Part shown: positions 6,131 through 6,318 of the stretch, in pieces
Layout of the letters: each line of letters starts with the position of its first letter
Position numbering within the stretch: position 1 is the stretch's first letter
DNA from: an uncultured Parabacteroides sp.
GTDB taxonomy: Bacteria > Bacteroidota > Bacteroidia > Bacteroidales > Tannerellaceae
Direction: 5' to 3'
DNA length: 6,318 bases
Assembly: GCA_900547435.1 (NCBI GenBank)
Contig: URGO01000164.1
Coordinates: 1-6,318 of the forward strand
Program-made: the position numbers and the translations under genes
The notes under the pieces: generated by a model
Seen by the model: the letters and a program-made list of their open reading frames with translations, nothing else
The model's database searches: none
What the model was told of the DNA's origin: nothing

Positions 6131-6318
6131 TGTTTATGAAACCTATCGTAGTTGACACTCAAAACATAGCTGCTTGCGGCCTTTATTGCGGAGCCTGCCG
6201 TAAGTTCTTGTCGGAGAAATGCCCGGGATGCAGGCAAAATGAAAAGGCAACTTGGTGTAAAATCCGCTCATGTTGCCAAGAAAACAAGTTTAATACTTGT
6301 GCTGAATGCTCCCATGAT
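6130..6318 (+). CDS. DUF3795-type cysteine-rich protein, truncated by the window end
   Basis: Sixty-three codons are visible with no stop before the window ends. The peptide is dense in cysteines: C16, C20 and C23 in CGLYCGAC, C31 and C34 in KCPGC, C43 in WCKIRSCC with C48 and C49, and C57 and C60 in CAEC. This order (CGLYCGAC, then CPGC, then CKIRxC, then CxEC) matches DUF3795 proteins, small proteins of about 100-150 residues of unknown function, presumably binding zinc or an iron-sulfur cluster. The ATG at 6130 shares its A with the TGA stop of the preceding gene (TGATG), which points to translational coupling. A second ATG at 6136 is an alternative start. The 3' part, about half of the gene, is missing. 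Confidence 0.8.
   Translation, partial: MFMKPIVVDTQNIAACGLYCGACRKFLSEKCPGCRQNEKATWCKIRSCCQENKFNTCAECSHD

Overview
The window looks like chromosomal DNA from a Bacteroidales member (Bacteroides, Phocaeicola or Parabacteroides-like). The evidence is two exact copies of the Bacteroidetes -7 promoter element (TAnnTTTG, both TACTTTTG), AT-rich spacers without clear Shine-Dalgarno sites, and a uronate gene set of the type found in gut Bacteroidales. The genus is an inference.

Layout, left to right. (1) Positions 1-1112, plus strand: a possible 3' end of an unidentified gene, then a complete YhcG/DUF1016-type PD-(D/E)XK nuclease gene. By eye it is more AT-rich than its right-hand neighbours, which suggests an accessory segment. 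(2) Positions 1145-1205: a long stem-loop between convergent genes that overlaps the stop codon of the next gene. (3) Positions 1203-4871, minus strand: a probable three-gene hexuronate unit read right to left: uxaC (uronate isomerase), kdgK (2-keto-3-deoxygluconate kinase) and a Gfo/Idh/MocA oxidoreductase. A large inverted repeat built of degenerate GGAGTTA units fills the uxaC-kdgK gap. (4) Positions 4872-5449: a gene-free divergent region of about 580 bases. It holds the uxaC promoter, an 18-base direct repeat with 22-base period upstream of that promoter, small hairpins, a second -7 box facing right, and a long rod-like imperfect hairpin (5247-5364) that looks like structured RNA. (5) Positions 5450-6318, plus strand: a zinc-ribbon plus pyridoxamine-phosphate-oxidase-like protein gene overlapping by one base a DUF3795-type cysteine-rich gene that runs off the window.

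How the genes fit together. UxaC converts glucuronate or galacturonate to fructuronate or tagaturonate. KdgK phosphorylates KDG to KDPG at the far end of the same route. The reductase, dehydratase and KDPG aldolase steps are not encoded here. The oxidoreductase at the end of the unit could handle a related sugar acid, but its substrate is unknown. The right-hand pair is probably a separate operon that may bind zinc and a flavin or other cofactor.

No clearly new multi-gene system is visible. The most interesting unexplained parts are the structured element at 5247-5364, the direct repeats upstream of uxaC and the GGAGTTA hairpin.
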